Positions 21,327 to 34,100 of a stretch of 64,000 nt of DNA are shown here, piece by piece; the first letter of the stretch is position 1; every line of letters starts with the position of its first letter. A program made the position numbers and the translations under genes. The stretch lies in assembly GCA_027924585.1 (NCBI GenBank), contig BSBM01000779.1, forward strand, positions 17,094,001 through 17,158,000, given 5' to 3'. Source of the stretch: Larix kaempferi. Its lineage: Eukaryota; Streptophyta; Pinopsida; Pinales; Pinaceae. Below the pieces are notes generated by a model. The model was not told where the DNA came from and did not search any database. It was given only the letters and a program-made list of their open reading frames with translations.

Positions 21327-21417
21327 CTAAGTTGCCAGGAAACGTGGGTGTGGGGACGGGTGCGGGTGCAGGGACGGGGATGCCACTTTTTGAAATAGGG
21401 TACTTGGGTTCATTGAG

Positions 21418-21453
<36 letters not shown>

Positions 21454-22137
21454 TAGTTGTAACAAAACAATAGAATTAAAAGTTAAAAACATGTCACATG
21501 CATATTTCTTCATAATTCAATGATTCATCATTCATTTAACATTCACATTGGAACATAAAATTTGATATCAAGCGGAAGTTATATTATGATTCCATTGTCA
21601 TACTACATTCAAAATTTGCCTAATGGGCCAATGGCATTTCCAGACATGAAATAGAAAATACAAAATTCAGAAAACACTCAACAATGATTTCTTTCAATGA
21701 TTCTCCTTGCTGTAAGAGTGTACACTGTAATCTTGTCGCTATATTCAACGTGGAAAGCCCTTCACGGTTTCACCAAACACTGTCTCCGTGAAAATCCCTT
21801 CACCAAACACTGCCGTTGCTGAATGAAATGATTATGAGATGTTTGAATGGCAATTATGATGTTTGAAGAGTTTGGGGGTCGTAATTTTAGGTTTGGGAGG
21901 GGGCACCTTTCCCCCTTCCTTTTATTTATTTCACTGCTTAAAAAATCAGGGTACGTCGTCCCCTCTAAGCCAAACGAACCCATTTTTTCAAGCCGACGTC
22001 TCAGGTTCTTCAGTCAAGAACCCGGTTCGTATGGGTTCGCCAACTAAGAACCCGAACCCGAATCGGAGACGTGGGTTCGTGAACCCGGTGCGGATACGTG
22101 AACCCTACCCCCGGGTACGCGAACCCGTGCAACTAAG
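21327..22137. mobile_element. Non-autonomous hAT-like element, copy 1
   Basis: An 811-bp element beginning CTAAGTTGCCAGGAAACGTG and ending GAACCCGTGCAACTAAG, so the outer ~9 bp form an imperfect inverted repeat. It is flanked by TCTTAAAG (21319-21326) and TCTTAAAT (22138-22145), an 8-bp target duplication with one mismatch. Inside are a GGGACGGG-rich start, a (TA)n run at ~21420-21450 and a GGTTCG-rich end. No transposase is present. The second copy is at 52475-53381. The 8-bp duplication points to hAT; the superfamily is inferred. Confidence 0.75.
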
Positions 22138-22145
22138 TCTTAAAT

Positions 22146-23907
22146 GAACAGTGGCTTACAATCACTTTTTGAAAGACTTTACCTTGATGTGGATTTATAG
22201 AAAAAAAAACACAAAAGAGAATGCCATAAAGGGTCAAAGTTGAAAACATAAGGCAATTATATCAATAAATGTATGCATCTTGGAAATTATTTCTGTTTGG
22301 TTTGGAATACATTTCCAGTTATTGAAACTTGGTCAAATGCTAGAAATGACCTTCGAGACATTTTCTTAAAAGCTAGAAAAAACATCAACCCTTTTTAGTG
22401 CTTCTCTCTGTCTTCTACTTTAAAAACTTAAAAAAACACAAAAGATCCTAAACTAATCCTAAATGCCCCCACCAACCCTAATTGAAAGATACTAAGGTTT
22501 ACTAACTCAGAAAACTTCTCAAATGAGAGACTTTTGATTTCATAAGAGTGCAATGGACCAGCAATGAAAAGAGAACACACTGTACAGCAATATCTTTTCT
22601 CACAACAGAGAGCAAATTTCTCATTTTAAAAGCTCAGAATTACGACATAATCATCTCAAAGTGTTGGTGGATAGTATCAATTTTTGGTCCAACTTTAGGA
22701 GGAAAATGTGTGGACCTAATAGCACCATTGGTAAAATATATGACCATAGTTAGCAAAAGCACCATGAATACAAGTGTTCGGCAATTTATAGGTGTAATAT
22801 TTGCAGCCAAAAGTTCAAAGACAACTATACAAGAGTGATAGCTGTTTGCTTCTTTAGAAAGGCTTTTGGAGTTGGAGCTTGTTAGAAAATTCTTAAGAAT
22901 AAGCACCGAGAAACATGGAGGCTGCTTCATGGGAGCTTGCCTATTTCATTACACTACAAAGATGAATATGATTCAAAGGAGAATGAGGAAACTGGACTAG
23001 CAGAAACATAGGTGCCATGATTGCATCAAGAACTGGTAAAGAGAAAATTCTAAAAGATGCCATTTTGTGATGGATATGTATAAACATTTCCAAGTGTGTA
23101 AACAAGTATAAGATGCAATTGCTAATTAATCTTTTTATGTAAATGTAATTCCTTTTAATGTTGCATGATAAAAACTGGGAAAAGCATTCATGAAAGCTTT
23201 ATAAGGCTACCAGTGACTTCAACATAATAAAGCTAAGAACCCCCTTGTTGATGGGGCTTTCATGAGAGTGGAACAAATATCCATGGGCATAAACAAGCTT
23301 GGATTAAATATAGATGTTTAATGATAAGGGACAGTGGGATAGGTAGGAGCTACTATTCCTTAAGCATAATCATGAGCTTTCTCAGGAATCCTTTAGTTCT
23401 TGAAGGTAATAGATTACTCCAGAAAGTACAAGGACACAACTTTCTAATATGAGATCCCTAGAGATGATGCTAGGAGCTTTGAATATCAAAAGTAATTTAG
23501 GTGGTTATAGATGCTGTACTTGTTTGCTTTTCTGTACAGTTGATGTTTCAGAGCCATTTTCAACGGTTGTTTGGATCATGTGTGCAGTGCATACATTGAA
23601 TTCATTGAAAGATGGAATATTGAATGGATTGCTAAAATAATTATGTTGGCCATGTATATGCAAATGTATACTTTGTAATTGCTATACATCTCTTCTCTTA
23701 TATATAGGTTACATGCATGGTTAAAGTTGAAAACATCAATGGATAGCGTGCATGATTTTATTTTAAATGAACACATGATTCAGTGTAAGTAATACACACC
23801 GCAATTATTTATATTGACTGGAAGAGATGGAGTGGATCCAAAATAGAGGAGGGTCAAAAAATCCAAGAAGATATGCCTGTCAATAAAAGGGTGTAGAATA
23901 TGATGGC
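22146..23907 (+). other. Mostly unassigned; weak hAT trace at ~23560-23630
   Basis: The only motif I can see is VVWIMCAVHTLNSL at ~23565, which resembles the WTPCVVHTLNLAL motif of plant hAT transposases. It is probably the upstream part of the hAT relic that continues at 26515-28090, separated by later insertions. The rest carries no recognisable gene. Confidence 0.35.
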
Positions 23908-24162
23908 TGTGATGCAACCTTTTTTTTTTGATGAAACACATCACGGGAAACCCTATGGGCACTTTCCCTCATTTCGAGGATGATACCCAGGGTAAACCGT
24001 TAGGTTGCAGTTTTGGCAACCTAACTCAGTGGGGACATCGAGTATGGCCCACAATATTCATAGAGGTAGCCAGCCCAGGGACTTGACACTGTGACCTCTC
24101 CTGCTTGCATTCAATGCACTAAACCACTCGAGCTAGCCACCGGGCTTATTGTGATGCAACCT
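23908..24162 (-). mobile_element. tRNA-derived SINE with 13-bp target duplication
   Basis: The body is 23921-24149 (229 bp), read on the minus strand. Its 5' part begins with GCCCGGTGGCTAGCTCGAG and contains a box A-like TGGCTAGCTCGAGTGG (24124-24139) and a box B-like GTGTCAAGTCC (24079-24089), spaced as in a tRNA-type RNA polymerase III promoter. Its 3' end is an A run (T run at 23921-23929 on the plus strand). Perfect 13-bp direct repeats TGTGATGCAACCT flank it at 23908-23920 and 24150-24162. Together these define a SINE retroposed by LINE machinery. I cannot name the family. Confidence 0.8.
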
Positions 24163-24904
24163 ATTATTATAGCCATTATATATTTAGACATTGATTCGCC
24201 AACTTTAATTAGGTTTATGAACAATGGATTTTAGGATATAAGGCTTTACTTTTGTAATAAAGTCACTTTATTTCTTTAGGATATATTTTAATTTATGCTT
24301 TTGTTCACTTTTTGTGTAAAGTGGTCTATTCCGCATTAATAAGTTGAAAAGATCCACCCAATGTGTAACTGTATATAAGGAGGGGAAATTCAATGTAATA
24401 GGGACTGAAGTATTTCATGTCATTGTGTTTATCTTTCTTTGTGCTTGGTTCTTTCATCAAGCCTATCTAGGTTTTCTTGATAATATGATAGTGCTGTTCA
24501 AGATCTATTTGTATCACAGGGAGATTCTGATTGCTGAAGCGAGCATGTCTGAGACGAATTTCAGGAAATTGATTGAAGTCTATCAGCAAGCAAGCCGCAT
24601 CTTGAGGAGAGAACTGCTCATCACAGTGAAAAATCTAAGGCAGAGTTACTCGGGTACAATAATTTTCATTCCAAAATCTGAGAATAAGGGCATTGCCTTG
24701 GATTCATAAATGGTTTGGAAGTATGCAGAGGGGGCATATTTTAACAGAGAGTATTTTTCTGTTATTCTACCACTTGGGTTTGCCGCTGTTAATTTATTTT
24801 CAGCATTTGCATTGCAGCAGAAAGTTTTAGTCGATTTTGGTTTTCAGATTAAGCAAAGAGTATTTTTTCAGATTTCTCTGTTAAGATTTAAGCATGGAAA
24901 TATG

Positions 24905-25800
24905 ATTGAATAATACTTTGGCCAGAATTTCCATACCTGGAAAGTGAAAATCCAGATGCAGCAGATGACAAGAACTTTTGGGGAAGAGTGAAAGGGATGG
25001 AGCAATCACCTAAAGATCCAAATAAATTATGGGAATGGCTTAGTAGAGATGATAACACCAATGCTATTATTGCTCGTGTTCTCTCAGATTCATAGTTACA
25101 ACATGTAGATCTGGAAAAATCATCCAAGGATATCTGGATCATCTGAATATACTGTTTGGAGCAAAAGTGGTAAATGCAAAGTTCTCTCTAAAGCTATTGT
25201 TATTCATATTCAAGATGGCCAATGGAATCACTCTGTGTAGCGACATAGACAATAAGAGATCTCTCATCAGATAGCTAGCAAAAGTCAATGCTATGGTAGA
25301 TGAAGAGGATGCCAAAACCATTTTGTTAAATAGTCTGTCTTCTAAATAGTAAAATACTACATTGCCATTTTTATTCTCAGCCGGATGTCTTCACAAACTC
25401 TAGAAGACATGATTTCATCTCTCTCTTAGCTGAAGAAAATATAACAACCGCAGGAGATACAGAAGGGGATCCTCAATTTAAGACTGCATTATAATCAAGA
25501 AACAATCGTAGAAAATCAGATAAAGACAAAGGGAATATTGAATGCCATTACTGCAGGAAAATGGGTCACACAACTTAGAATTGGAGATACAGAAGGGGAT
25601 CCTCAATATAAGATTTGCATTATTATCAAGAATAATCGTAGAAGATCAGATAAAGACAAAGGGAATATTGAATGCCATTACTGCAAGAAAATGTGTCAAT
25701 GGGTCACACAACTTAGAATTGTAGAATTTGAGCCAAGGATGTTCTCAAGGGAAAGCTCAAAGACAGACCAAATGTATCTAATGTAGCCGTTGTTGAAGAT
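24905..25800 (+). pseudogene. Copia-type Gag with duplicated zinc knuckle
   Basis: Broken plus-strand frames show FGQNFHTWKVKIQMQ (a UBN2-type Gag start), then LSRDDNTNAIIARVLSDS and a DLEKSSKDIW motif. Next comes a basic linker ending in KDKGNIECHYCRKMGH (~25525-25570), a CCHC zinc knuckle, followed by a second, altered copy (ECHYCKKMCQWVT). The second copy stems from a 130-bp tandem duplication. Stops and frameshifts make it inactive. Confidence 0.65.
25454..25713. repeat. 130-bp tandem duplication over the Gag zinc knuckle
   Basis: Copies start GAGATACAGAAGGGGATCCT at 25454 and 25584. Each carries the ECHYC zinc-knuckle segment, with substitutions between copies. Confidence 0.9.
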
Positions 25801-26514
25801 CCATTAGATGCTGACAGTGGTTATGACTTACTAAATAACAATCATTTTTTTGCATTTTAAAAAGCCCACACTTTGAAAACAGGAAGGGATCTAGTGTATG
25901 TGAATCTCAACATCGATGGTTGTCAGATAGTTTGGGAATTTTTGGATCTTGCGAGAGTCAAGAAACTACTTGATGTAGCACTGTAGTTGTAGCTGAAGTT
26001 TAACATAGATAGTTCTCCAAGAATTGAAGAGATTCGTAATTTGCTTGGGAGCTACACCTTATGAAGGTTATGAGGCAACTGGATGGAGCTCTACTTGATC
26101 TAAGGACTGTGTTCAAAGAAGAAGCTTTTGAAGAATGTGTGGTTTTGTTTTGGTTCTAATATGCTATTTTTTTGTCGACATGTTTTTATCTTTGGTTAGT
26201 ATGTTTTGCTTTTAGTATTAGGTATTAGGTGTGTTAGAATATAAGGCTTACTTTTGTAATAAAGTCACTTTAATACTTTAGGTTATATTTTAATTTATGC
26301 TTTTGTTCACTTTTTGTGTAAAGTATTCTATCCCAACTCATGAGTGGAAAATACACCCAATGTGTAACCCTATATAGGGAAGTGAACTCCAGTGTAATAG
26401 GGACTGAAGTATTACATAATATCATATTATGTTAGTGTGTTTATCTTTCTTTGTGATTGGTTCTCTCATCAACTCTATCTAGGGTTTCTTGATATTTCTT
26501 TTCTAGATCTATTA

Positions 26515-28090
26515 GTAGCAATGGACAATATGATAGAGAAATTAAGAAATGATATTGAATGCCCGAGAGATCTGAGTGGACAACTTTATGGCAAGATCAA
26601 TGCTATTCATCATGAGGGGCGGTGTAAACTAACTTTCCTTTGCATATGGGAATTGATGCTTTTAATCCTAATCGTATGAAGACACGCTTGGACCTTGGTG
26701 GCATCCCATTTGTTGATGAGGCAAAGGTAAAATAAGGATTTATGTTGTACATGATCTATACATCTCTTGCCATAATCAAGTCACTTGCAGAGTTGGCGTC
26801 ACTAAAATTAGTGGATACCAAGAATGCTTCTTATTTTATTTTAATTGAAAGGAAGTTTCAATGTAATAAACCTTGAACACCATAGTTATTTGTGATGATC
26901 CGAAAGAACAATCCAACTAGAGGATCCAAGATAGAGGGAGGCAAAATGATCCAAGTACATGTGTTTGATAGGAAAGGATTAGAGGACCTAGAATCTATGA
27001 TGGTCTTCATGTTACTTGTAGCGACAAACTTTAGATAATTAGACACATTCCTTTACTTTTGGAGAGGTTTATGAAGCAAAGGTAAACATGATAAAGAAAA
27101 TTAGAAATGCAATTGAATGGCCTAAAGATTAAAATGGAGAACTTTATGGCAAGATCAATGATATTCTTCATGAGAGTTGGTGTGAGTTAAGCTCCCCTTC
27201 GCATATGGCAGACTTTTCTTTGAATCATAAATGGTATGAATACATGCCCAGTAGGGTCCCAGTTGTAGATGATGTAGAGGTGAAGGGTGGGATTCATGGA
27301 AGCTTTTTAAAACATGCATCTTCAAGAACAAGTTGATGTTATTAGAACACAATTTCTTTCTTTTGCTTTTCAAAGGAATTACTCTGGCTCAAATTTGGCA
27401 AGGGTAAAGCAACAATAGCCTAGTAAGACCAAATTGGTTGGTGGGATGATGCGTGGAGATTGAGCTCCAGAGTTTGCATTTTGTTGTTTGATTATAATCT
27501 CATGTTGCCAACTACTTTGAACGTGAGAAGAGTTGGAGCACCTGTATTTTAATTCACTTATTGTAGAGGAATGATCTAGTTTCAGAGAGGGTAAGAAATT
27601 CAGTCTACCTACAACAATTGAAATGGGAGAAATTGACTTATTTGTATGATGTAATAGTTAATTGGGATGCTGATACAGAGGATGCACACCAATGCAATGA
27701 TGTTGAAGAGGTGGGGTAATGCAAATTGATTGTCTAATATTATTATTCACCTACCAGAAGAGGAGGAAGTGCATTAGTTGCTGCTAGTAGATGATGATGA
27801 TCTTATTTTGATACAGAGGATGCACACCAATGCAATGATGTTGAAGAGGTGGGGTAACGCAAATTGATTGTCTAATATTATTATTCACCTACCAGAAGAG
27901 GAGGAAGTGCATTAGTTGCTGCTAGTAGATGATGATGATCTTATTTTGATACAGAGGATGCACACCAATGCAATGATGTTGAAGAGGTGGGGTAACGCAA
28001 ATTGATTGTCTAATATTATTATTCACCTACCAGAAGAGGAGGAAGTGCATTAGTTGCTGCTAGTAGATGATCTTAACTCGGCCTTGGATG
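26515..28090 (+). pseudogene. hAT transposase relic, two overlapping-type fragments
   Basis: Two similar fragments lie in tandem. One at ~26520-26720 reads MDNMIEKLRNDI and then GQLYGKINAIHHE. The second, from ~27075, reads KKIRNAIEWPKD, then GELYGKINDILHESWCEL, then HMADFSLNHKWYEYMPSRVP, with a WWDDAW segment near 27440. These are the region just before, and the start of, the dimerisation domain in plant hAT transposases. Many stops disrupt both. The end runs into a 138-bp tandem array. Confidence 0.55.
27672..28085. repeat. 138-bp tandem repeat, three copies
   Basis: Units start GATACAGAGGATGCACACCA at 27672, 27810 and 27948 and are nearly identical. The last is slightly truncated. A diverged partial copy (AGAGGAGGAAGTGCATGAG) is at ~28380. 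The array derives from the 3' part of a hAT relic. Confidence 0.95.
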
Positions 28091-29702
28091 CTAGGATAGA
28101 TGAATCTAGTAGAGCATGACATACTTGCATCATTATTTGCTTTCTAGTTCTTGGATCCATTCCCTTTGTACATCTCTCTCGCATAGCCCGCTCTTGGAGA
28201 CGCGGGTTTTTCAGGCTTTAATTTACTTTTTGTATCTTGCATTGTATAGGAGCCAGTTTAGGGCTCCCACTTTGTATTGACATCATTGTACTCAACAGTC
28301 CCATTGGCCTATTGTTGTGGTCAGTTGTTGGACATTAATATAGTTATCTTATCTTTCCATGATTGTTCACTTGCCAAAAGAGGAGGAAGTGCATGAGTCA
28401 TTGCTAGTAGATGATGATGATGATGATCTTCATACACTGCCTAAGAGTAACTATGCAATTGTTGATTGAGTCATCATGTTGGCTTCAATCTTTTTGTCAT
28501 TTGTAATTTTGTTTCCTCAAATACATGAATTATGAGGATCGAAAATTCATATTTTGCTTTGACTATGAGCAATCTTTTTGTCCTTGCATTGAGATTCAAG
28601 TTGCAAGTCATGTCTTACAATTGAGATTCTACATTATTTGATGCTTTATCCATCTTGTAACAAAATACCTTCATGGCCCCTCAGTTGCAAGACCACGTCA
28701 TTGTCTGGATCTGTTTAGATTTTTTTTACTTCAAAGATTTAAGTAAAATGTAAGAATTTGAGCAAAATATTTTTTGATGCTTGAGATGCTTCTTTTTCTA
28801 ATAACTATCTTGTTTCTTTGCTTGAAGAAAGATGCAAAATTTGAGTTTAACATCAAATTATATTTTGCAGTTCATAGTGCAAAGAGCATGTTAACATAAT
28901 TGCAAGAAGTCTCTTTTTATTTTTAATGTTTTATCAAGCATGCCTATGAAATAATTTGAGACTTGTTCTAGATATTGATAAGAGTTCTTGAAAGCAAGCT
29001 ATATGATTAATTACACACACACACACTCATAGATCTAGGATAAAAGAGGAGGGGCTATGATTTGATACGTGGCAATAGGAAAGTGGGGGGTGAGAGAAGG
29101 GACACGTTGCCTGCTGAACACTTTCACTCATGGTTTGAGGCATGTCTTGACCATATGAGCTTGGAGAAAAGTTGATTCCTCATACCTCCATGTATGCCTA
29201 TCATGTTCTGATTTAAATATAATCTTTTGAGATATTGCAAAGGTTGTTCCTTCCATTCATCTTCGTCATTTAGGGTATCCTTGTTCCTTTGTTGCTCGTG
29301 TATGTGAGTGCTTACCAACATTGTAAAGAGGGATGTACCTTGTTTGTCACTCTTTGATGGTTGGAGTAAGAACATCCATGCTGAGATGGGGTTTGTGGTA
29401 GGCTAATCACTTTTGTTGATTTCTCTTATTTTGTGAAGGGATACCATTTATTGGCACATGAAGGGTTTCTATTGTGATTTAATGGCTTCCCTGTTCTAAT
29501 CTTTGTTTGTAAAAATCCATACAATCACTGTAGAAAGTTTACACAAACAAAATGATTCATATTGGCTTACACAAACGAATTTGTATTGCACTACTCTTTG
29601 AAAGAGTCATTTATGTGTGTACAAGAAAAAGTGTTCTTATTCCACTTAATTAGAGATTATTTGAGATGTCTCTTGAGCTAATCTAAAAGTCATAACATAT
29701 TG
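28090..29702. other. Unassigned, no gene recognised
   Basis: No protein family is recognised. Contents are a partial copy of the upstream 138-bp unit at ~28380, a short (AC)n run at 29016-29027, and low-complexity T-rich DNA. Confidence 0.5.
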
Positions 29703-30119
29703 GTTTTTTTTTGTTTCCATGAAAAAAATCCCTATATTTGATATTCCAAAGTTGAAATCAAAATATACATTGTCTAGCCTTTCAAATTTGATGAAAGGCT
29801 TCCACACTGTCTTTTACTTGTCCTACAGCTACTTTAACAGTCTTCCAGAATAAAACAAAACTTTTGAGGTGCCAGTTCCTCAAAATCATTACACTATAGA
29901 ATTATACTGTTGAAAAAAAACTAACAATACTAGACCGTCATCTACTTAGTCAAGTTTGCCTAAAAGACTGAAAATAAGAAAGAGACTTATTAGCCTCTCA
30001 CACGAGGATTTCTTCCTTGTACTCATACACATACAGATCCTCTTTGGTAAAAATATTCTCTTTAAAAAGTTGATATGCTCTTGAATTAGATTCCCTTAAA
30101 ATATGCGAGAAAGAAATTT
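29703..30119 (-). mobile_element. L1-type LINE, 3' part (RNase H end, 3' UTR, poly-A)
   Basis: Read on the minus strand, 30119 down to ~29990 encodes ISFSHILRESNSRAYQLF, the last block of an RVT_3 RNase H (HILRExNSxAD). A ~280-bp 3' UTR follows, then an A run (T run at ~29704-29711 on the plus strand). It is the continuation of the LINE at 40070-43474; the copia element 30125-40069 lies between and split the RNase H domain. Confidence 0.75.
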
Positions 30120-30124
30120 CATCA

Positions 30125-30734
30125 TGTTGGAAATAGTGCAACTTAGGAAGCTATTCTTATTTATTTTATTATGTTATCGTTGTACCTTCTATGGGACAAG
30201 ATATTGATGTATTTGATCATGTAAACCCTTGAAAGAATCAATGTAAACCTTGGGGTGAAAATACACAAAGAAAGTAATTTTTTTAAATGTTATTTTATCT
30301 TCCCCCAAGACAAGTCGGCCTAGTGGGTAAATTGCCCCAAAACAGTGGGCAGTCTGCCCCAAACAATGGGCAGAACTGCCTCAGTAAGGGAAAAAGTCTC
30401 TTTTTGATGTGTATAAATAAAGAGGTCGAACCTCTCATTTGATCATCCACTCAACTCAAGCAAGTTCGCACTAGAGAAGAGAGAAGTTCGTATCTGCAGC
30501 TAGAGAAGTGATTTTTGGGGTTTTCACTGGGAGAAATCTTCTATTTCTCTCTTATATTTGTACTCTGTTCTCGGGACTGATTATATCTATATAAAGGTTG
30601 CTAGGTTTTCTCCCTGTTGGGTTTCCCAAGATAAAATTCTTGTGTTCATTGTTTCCGTGCTTGGTTATTCTTCAAGTGATCCTGTTTTATTATCTACATT
30701 TGATTATACTGCTAGAATTATATAAAAATTAACA
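30125..30734 (+). repeat. 5' LTR of nested Ty1/copia element
   Basis: The 610-bp LTR begins TGTTGGAAATAGTGC and ends AAATTAACA. The matching 3' LTR is at 35118-35450 plus 39764-40069. By eye there are about a dozen differences in the first ~200 aligned positions, so the insertion is not recent. The flanks CATCA (30120-30124) and CCTCA (40070-40074) are a likely 5-bp target duplication with one mismatch. Confidence 0.9.
30412..30420 (+). promoter_or_regulatory. LTR TATA box
   Basis: TATAAATAA lies in the middle of the 5' LTR, after TTTTTGATGTG, in the usual U3 position. The same box occurs in the 3' LTR at ~35427. Confidence 0.6.
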
Positions 30735-30746
30735 TGGTTTCAGAGC
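30735..30746 (+). promoter_or_regulatory. Primer-binding site of the copia element
   Basis: TGGTTTCAGAGC directly follows the 5' LTR. It matches the plant initiator-Met tRNA primer site (TGGTATCAGAGC) at 11 of 12 positions. Confidence 0.85.
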
Positions 30747-31167
30747 AGTACTAGAAGAAGCCATTGCTGGAAACTAGGATTTCACTTTTCGGGGCCTTCC
30801 CTCTTCAGTTTGGCTTGAAAACAGCATTGGAAATATTGCCCCAGTTCTGAGAAATTTCATTTTGACCTAATTCTGCAGCTGCAGTAGTTGCTGCAGAAAT
30901 TAGGGTTTCAAGTTTTGTGCTGTCCGATCCACAGATTTGGCTCGATCTTATCTTCTCTCAACTCGCCTTGATATGGCGTATCTATTTGTGGAGTTAGTTT
31001 TGCAAGAATCCAAACTTCATTTTTGACCTAGCTCTCCTGCTAGGCTTTCTGGTCCAGATCTTCAGTCAAGATGATTGGATGGAAGCATGAAGCCTCAACC
31101 GCTGATATGGATGAAGACACCCATCGCAAGAAGTCAAGGAATGGTGAACATTCATAATTCTTCTTCA

Positions 31168-34100
31168 CACCTGCTTTATCAGGTACGGTTCCCACCACTA
31201 GTGATACATGGCTAATAGATAGTGGTGCATCTAAGCATATCACTGGGTATAAAGAAAATCTTTCAGAATTAGTTGAGAAAGAATCCCATCTACGAGTTGT
31301 ATTTGGGGATGATGCAAATTATACTGTGAAGGGATTTGTGTCTACCTCACTCCAGTTGGAATCTAGTGATACTCTACATCTAAGTGATGTGTTATATGTA
31401 CCTGGTATGAAAAGAAACCTTGTCTCCATATCAGCTTTGGAGGACAAGGGTTATAAAGTTGCATTTTTTGATGGGAAAGTGCTTGCTTGACACAAAATCT
31501 CAAGCATGAATACAACAAAAGTAATTGGTGTACGAGAGGAGAACTTATACAGGTTGAGCACACCACCAACTCAAGCCCTAGTACATGACTCTTCCAGTAT
31601 GGGTGAGCTATGGCACAGAAGACTTGCTCATCTAAACTATAAAGCTCTTCCAACATTAAGGAATATAGTGACTGGTCTACCAGTACTTCATGTAGACAGT
31701 GATGGAATATGTAGAGGATGTGCACTTGGAAAAAGAATGCCAAGGGGCCCTTCCCAAATAGTGAAAGCAGATCTAAGGGAATTTTGGATCTAGTGCATTT
31801 TGACTTGTGTGGACCAATGACTGTTACTTCATTGGGTGGCTATTATTACTATGTAACATTTATTGATGACTATTCTCGGAAGACTTGGATATACTTTCTC
31901 AAGACCAAGGAATCCGAAGAGGTGCTAAGTAAATTCAAACAATTCAAAGCACAAGTTGAGAATCTGACGGTAAAGAGAATCAAGATCTTGAGATCAGATA
32001 ATGGTGGAGAATATACCTCTACAGACTTCAATGATTTCTGCAAGGAAGCATGAATTAAGAGGGAGCTCACAGTTCCCTACAACTCTCAACAAAATGGGGT
32101 TGTAGAAAGAAAGAACAAAACAATTGTTGAGGCAGCGAAAGCCATGATACATGACCAGAGTCTACCCATGTTCTTGTGGGCAGAAGCGTCTAGAACAATT
32201 TTCTATGTACAAAACAAATGCCCTCGTAAAATATTGAAGAACATGACTTCGGAAGAAGCTTTCACAGGAGTGAAACTTGAAGTGGGCCATCTTCGTATCT
32301 TTGGCTCTCCAGTTTACATACATGTGCCCAAAGAGAAGAGGATGAAGTTGGAACCTTCAGGTAAGAAAGGAGCTTTTGTGGGATATAGTGAGTCTTCAAA
32401 GGCTTACAAAATTTACATCCCAGGATCGAGGCAGATCGAGGTCAGCCGTGGTGTGACCTTTGAAGAAGATGTGGCTATCAGAAGAGCTAGAGGATCCAAT
32501 ATGGAGATCGATGATGAGGAGCTGATAGATCCTAAAGAGATGAGATCATCTCCCCCTCCAGTAGTCTAGAGGGAGTTAGATGAGAAAGATGAACTGCTCG
32601 ATCCCATTGATCCAGTTGAGCCAATCGATGCTCCCACATATATTGTACTAGGCCGTAAGAGGCCTAGATGGGCACAACTTACATTGCAGGATGCAGGGGG
32701 GCTTGAAGCTGCACATGTTACATTCCGAGAAAGTAAGAGACCTTAGAGATTCTCGAGTTATGTAGCATTGATGAGTCACATCATTGACTTAGAACCTTCA
32801 ACCTATGAAGAGGCCTCTAGACACCAAGTATGGAAGGATGCCATGATGGAAGAATACCAATCCATCATGAAGAATGATGTGTGGGAGGTTGTACCGAGAC
32901 TTGAGGGGAAGTCAATAGTGACTTCCAAGTGGCTTTACAAAATCAAGCATGGAACAGATGGCAGTGTTGAAAAACACAAGGCTAGGTTTGTTGCTAGAGG
33001 ATTCTCTCAGAAAGAGGGAGTCGATTATGATGAGACATTTGCTCCCGTGGCTCGATATACTTCCATCAGGACGATTATTGCCATTGCTTCAGCTATGGGA
33101 TGGAGGTTGCATCGGATGGATGTCAAAACTGCCTTACTCAATGGTGTTATCGAGGAAGAAGTATATATTGAACAACCAGAAGGGCTTGTTGTCCATGGAA
33201 AGCAGTCCCACGTATGCAGGATGAAAAAGGTCCTATATGGACTCAAGCAGGCACCACGTGCTTGGTATGGGCAGATATATGGATGCTTGGTGAGCTTGGG
33301 ATTCACCAAGAGTGATGTAGACACCAACCTTTACTACAAGGTTGTGGATGATGAGCCATTGATTTTGGTACTCTATGTTGATGATTTGTTTCTCATTGGG
33401 AATGAGAAACTTATTGTATGGTGTAAAAGAAGCTTGCCTTTGAATTTGAAATGAAGGATCTTGGATTGATGCATTACTTCTTGGGATTAGAAGTATGGCA
33501 GAGGCACAATGAGATTTTCTTGAGTCAAGGAAAATACACCATTGACATACTGAAGAGATTCAGAATGTTGGACTGCAAGTCCATGGCCACATCGATGGAT
33601 GAAATCTGAAGAAGCTGAGGGACTTCGCTTCCGATTCAACTTTGATTGATCCCACTATGTATCGTCAGCTGATTGGATCTTTGATGTACCTGGCAAATAT
33701 TGGACCAGATATATGTTTTGCAGTGAATGCCCTCAGCCAGTTTATGCGCGAGTCGAGATAGGTTCATTGGGTTGCTGCAAAACATGTGCTGAGGTACTTG
33801 CATGGTACTGTGGGATACGACTTGAGATATGCTTCGGAATGTGACTTGAGATTGCAGGGATTTTCAGATTCAGATTGGGCCGGATGTGCTGCAGATAGGA
33901 AGTGCACATCCGAGTGTTGCTTCAGCTTGGGTTCTGCAGTGATTTCTTGGTGTAGCAAGAAGCAGACCTCAGTAGCACTTAGTACTGCAGAGGTCGAGTA
34001 CATGGCTGCTAGCACTGCAGCTCGGGAAGCTGTGTGGCTTTAGAAACTCCTTGCGGGATTGTTTGGCCAGATTCCATAGCCAACTGTGATTCATTGTGAT

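Larger units (their letters stand above)
24225..26513 (+). mobile_element. Gag-only LTR retrotransposon, Ty1/copia-like
   Basis: Two direct repeats of ~280 bp enclose 1.7 kb: 24225-~24507 and 26232-~26513. Shared words include TAAAGTCACTTTA, TTTATGCTTTTGTTCACTTT and GTAATAGGGACTGAAGTAT, with a TATA-like element after CCCAATGTGTAAC. Just after the left repeat is TTGTATCACAG (24509-24519), a weak match to an initiator-Met tRNA primer site. The interior carries only a copia Gag (next entry) and no room for pol. This is the layout of non-autonomous TR-GAG-type elements. Boundaries are approximate and no target duplication was found. Confidence 0.6.
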
